Source: a bacterium (GTDB taxonomy: Bacteria; Chloroflexota; Limnocylindria; Limnocylindrales; Limnocylindraceae). From it: a stretch of DNA of 7,534 bases. The stretch covers positions 1-7,534 of the forward strand of contig RGBZ01000039.1 in NCBI GenBank assembly GCA_009919365.1, written 5' to 3'. Each line of letters begins with the position of its first letter. The first letter of the stretch is position 1. Positions 6,429 to 7,534 of this stretch are shown in pieces. The translations under genes and the position numbers were made by a program. The notes below the pieces were generated by a model. The model saw nothing but the letters and a program-made list of their open reading frames with translations. It was not told where the DNA came from and made no database searches.

Positions 6429-7534
6429 ATGAGCGCACGCACCACAGATCCACTCGGTCGAGCAACGTCCATGCTCGGTGGCTCCTTTACTGCTGAGCCG
6501 CATCCCTGCACCCACGGCACCCCCGTCGCCGCTAAACCATGGGTCGGCGCCCCGGGCACCGTCGGCACCATCGCCGTCATCGGCTCAGGCAAGATCGGTC
6601 TGCCACTCGCCCTGCAGTTCGCCTCTCACGGGTGGCGCGTACATGCCGTCGATATCAATCAGGCCCTCGTTGACATCATTAACTCTGGCGTTGCGCCGTG
6701 GGGTGGCGAGCCAAACCTTCCCGAGCTCCTTGCCGAGCACGTTGGCTCGGGCCGACTCCGCGCCACCATCGACGGCCCAGCCGCCGTGCGAGATGCCGAC
6801 GTTGCCCTTGTTGTTGTGCCCGTACTCGTACGCGACGATGGGAGCATCGCCGACAAGGCACTCGTTGGTGCCACCGAGACGCTCATCGCCGGCGTCCACG
6901 ACGACCTGCTGGTGATTCTCGAAACAACGGTACCGATCGGCACCACGCGCGAACTTGTTGCAAAGGTCGCCAAAGAGAGCGGCGCGAAGGTGTTCGGCTG
7001 CTTCTCGCCGGAGCGTGTGCTCACCGGCCAAACATTCCGCAACCTCGCCGCGTATCCGAAGCTCGTTGGTGGCACCGACGCCGCCAGCCTGGCGCGCGCG
7101 ACCGCATTCTACGAGAGCGTGCTCGACGCCCCGATTGCGCAGATGCAAACGCTGGAAGCGGCCGAGATGGCGAAGCTCGCCGAGACGACCTATCGCGACG
7201 TGAACATCGCGCTCGCCAATGAGTTCGCTCGCGTTGCCGATCGACACGGCATTGATCTCTCCGAAGTGATTCGCGCCGCTAACTCACAGCCGTACTCGCA
7301 CATTCATGAGCCAGGGATCGGCGTTGGTGGGCACTGCATTCCGGTGTATCCGCGCATGATTCTTTCGACCGACGGTGATCTTGACGTGATCAAGACTGCG
7401 CGCGCGGTAAATGACGGACAGGTAGAGCGCGCTGTTGACGCCGTAGCGAAGCACCTTGGCTCACTGCAGGGGGCGACGGTTGCCGTGCTCGGACTCACCT
7501 ATCGCGAAGGTGTACGCGAACTTGCACATGCGCG
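6429..7534 (+). CDS. UDP-N-acetyl-hexosamine 6-dehydrogenase (WbpA/WecC-like), 3' end cut
   Basis: The first 368 codons of a UDP-glucose/GDP-mannose dehydrogenase-family enzyme, open to the right edge. It should oxidise C6 of UDP-GlcNAc (WbpA) or UDP-ManNAc (WecC) to the uronic acid in two NAD-dependent steps. The NAD-binding loop GSGKIGLPLALQFA begins at residue 52; the family usually has GxGYVG, so K-I replaces Y-V. FSPERV (in GCFSPERVLTG) matches the family's PER(V/I) motif. Lys249 and Asn259 lie in MAKLAETTYRDVNIALANE, the conserved helix. GVGGHCIPVYP holds Cys303, the expected catalytic nucleophile. About 44 residues precede the Rossmann strand, more than usual, and the only other in-frame ATG is at 6471. 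The start at 6429 is supported by a strong AGGAGGG three bases upstream. It is the fourth gene of the plus-strand operon. The UDP-GlcNAc versus UDP-ManNAc substrate cannot be decided from sequence; the neighbours favour UDP-GlcNAc. Confidence 0.92.
   Translation, partial: MSARTTDPLGRATSMLGGSFTAEPHPCTHGTPVAAKPWVGAPGTVGTIAVIGSGKIGLPLALQFASHGWRVHAVDINQALVDIINSGVAPWGGEPNLPELLAEHVGSGRLRATIDGPAAVRDADVALVVVPVLVRDDGSIADKALVGATETLIAGVHDDLLVILETTVPIGTTRELVAKVAKESGAKVFGCFSPERVLTGQTFRNLAAYPKLVGGTDAASLARATAFYESVLDAPIAQMQTLEAAEMAKLAETTYRDVNIALANEFARVADRHGIDLSEVIRAANSQPYSHIHEPGIGVGGHCIPVYPRMILSTDGDLDVIKTARAVNDGQVERAVDAVAKHLGSLQGATVAVLGLTYREGVRELAHA

Noticed and set aside
1..7534. Search by eye for tRNA or rRNA genes, CRISPR repeats, insertion sequence ends, transposase genes and tandem repeats.
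   Set aside because: None seen. The window is almost fully covered by coding sequence, with no spacer longer than about 30 bases.

Overview
The window is an accessory cell-surface polysaccharide locus. It holds seven genes and almost no non-coding DNA; the longest gene-free stretch is about 30 bases. Three glycosyltransferase genes fill the left half, with strands flipping between neighbours (minus, plus, minus). Four nucleotide-sugar genes form a co-directional plus-strand operon in the right half. Both ends are cut: the first glycosyltransferase lacks its C-terminus and the last gene lacks its 3' end.

The right-hand genes read as a WbpI-type UDP-sugar 2-epimerase, a DegT/WbpE-type PLP aminotransferase, a Gfo/Idh/MocA (WbpB/GnnA-type) 3-dehydrogenase and a WbpA/WecC-type UDP-N-acetylhexosamine 6-dehydrogenase. 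In Pseudomonas aeruginosa and Bordetella this set, plus the N-acetyltransferase WbpD, makes UDP-2,3-diacetamido-2,3-dideoxy-D-mannuronate (UDP-ManNAc3NAcA) from UDP-GlcNAc: 6-oxidation, 3-oxidation, 3-transamination, 3-N-acetylation, 2-epimerisation. All steps except the acetyltransferase are represented, and that gene could lie just past the right edge. The glycosyltransferases on the left would build the resulting sugars into a surface glycan. This pathway assignment is inference from family membership and co-occurrence.

The host looks like a moderately high-GC bacterium. Several starts lack a Shine-Dalgarno sequence but have a TANNNT box 6-7 bases upstream of the ATG, which suggests leaderless transcription. 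With the NTAGQ-type glycosyltransferase, this is compatible with Actinomycetota, or possibly Chloroflexota. The assignment is weak because there is no rRNA or marker gene.

The first 1.8 kb is visibly poorer in GC than the sugar operon, which suggests a mosaic locus. The most unusual point is the 5' end of the 2-epimerase gene. It has no ATG in the expected place, lacks a recognisable first strand with the G-[TA]-R-P-x-x-x-K motif, and abuts or overlaps the divergent glycosyltransferase start. That pattern would fit a recombination junction. I found no RNA gene, insertion sequence, CRISPR array or clear candidate for a wholly new system.
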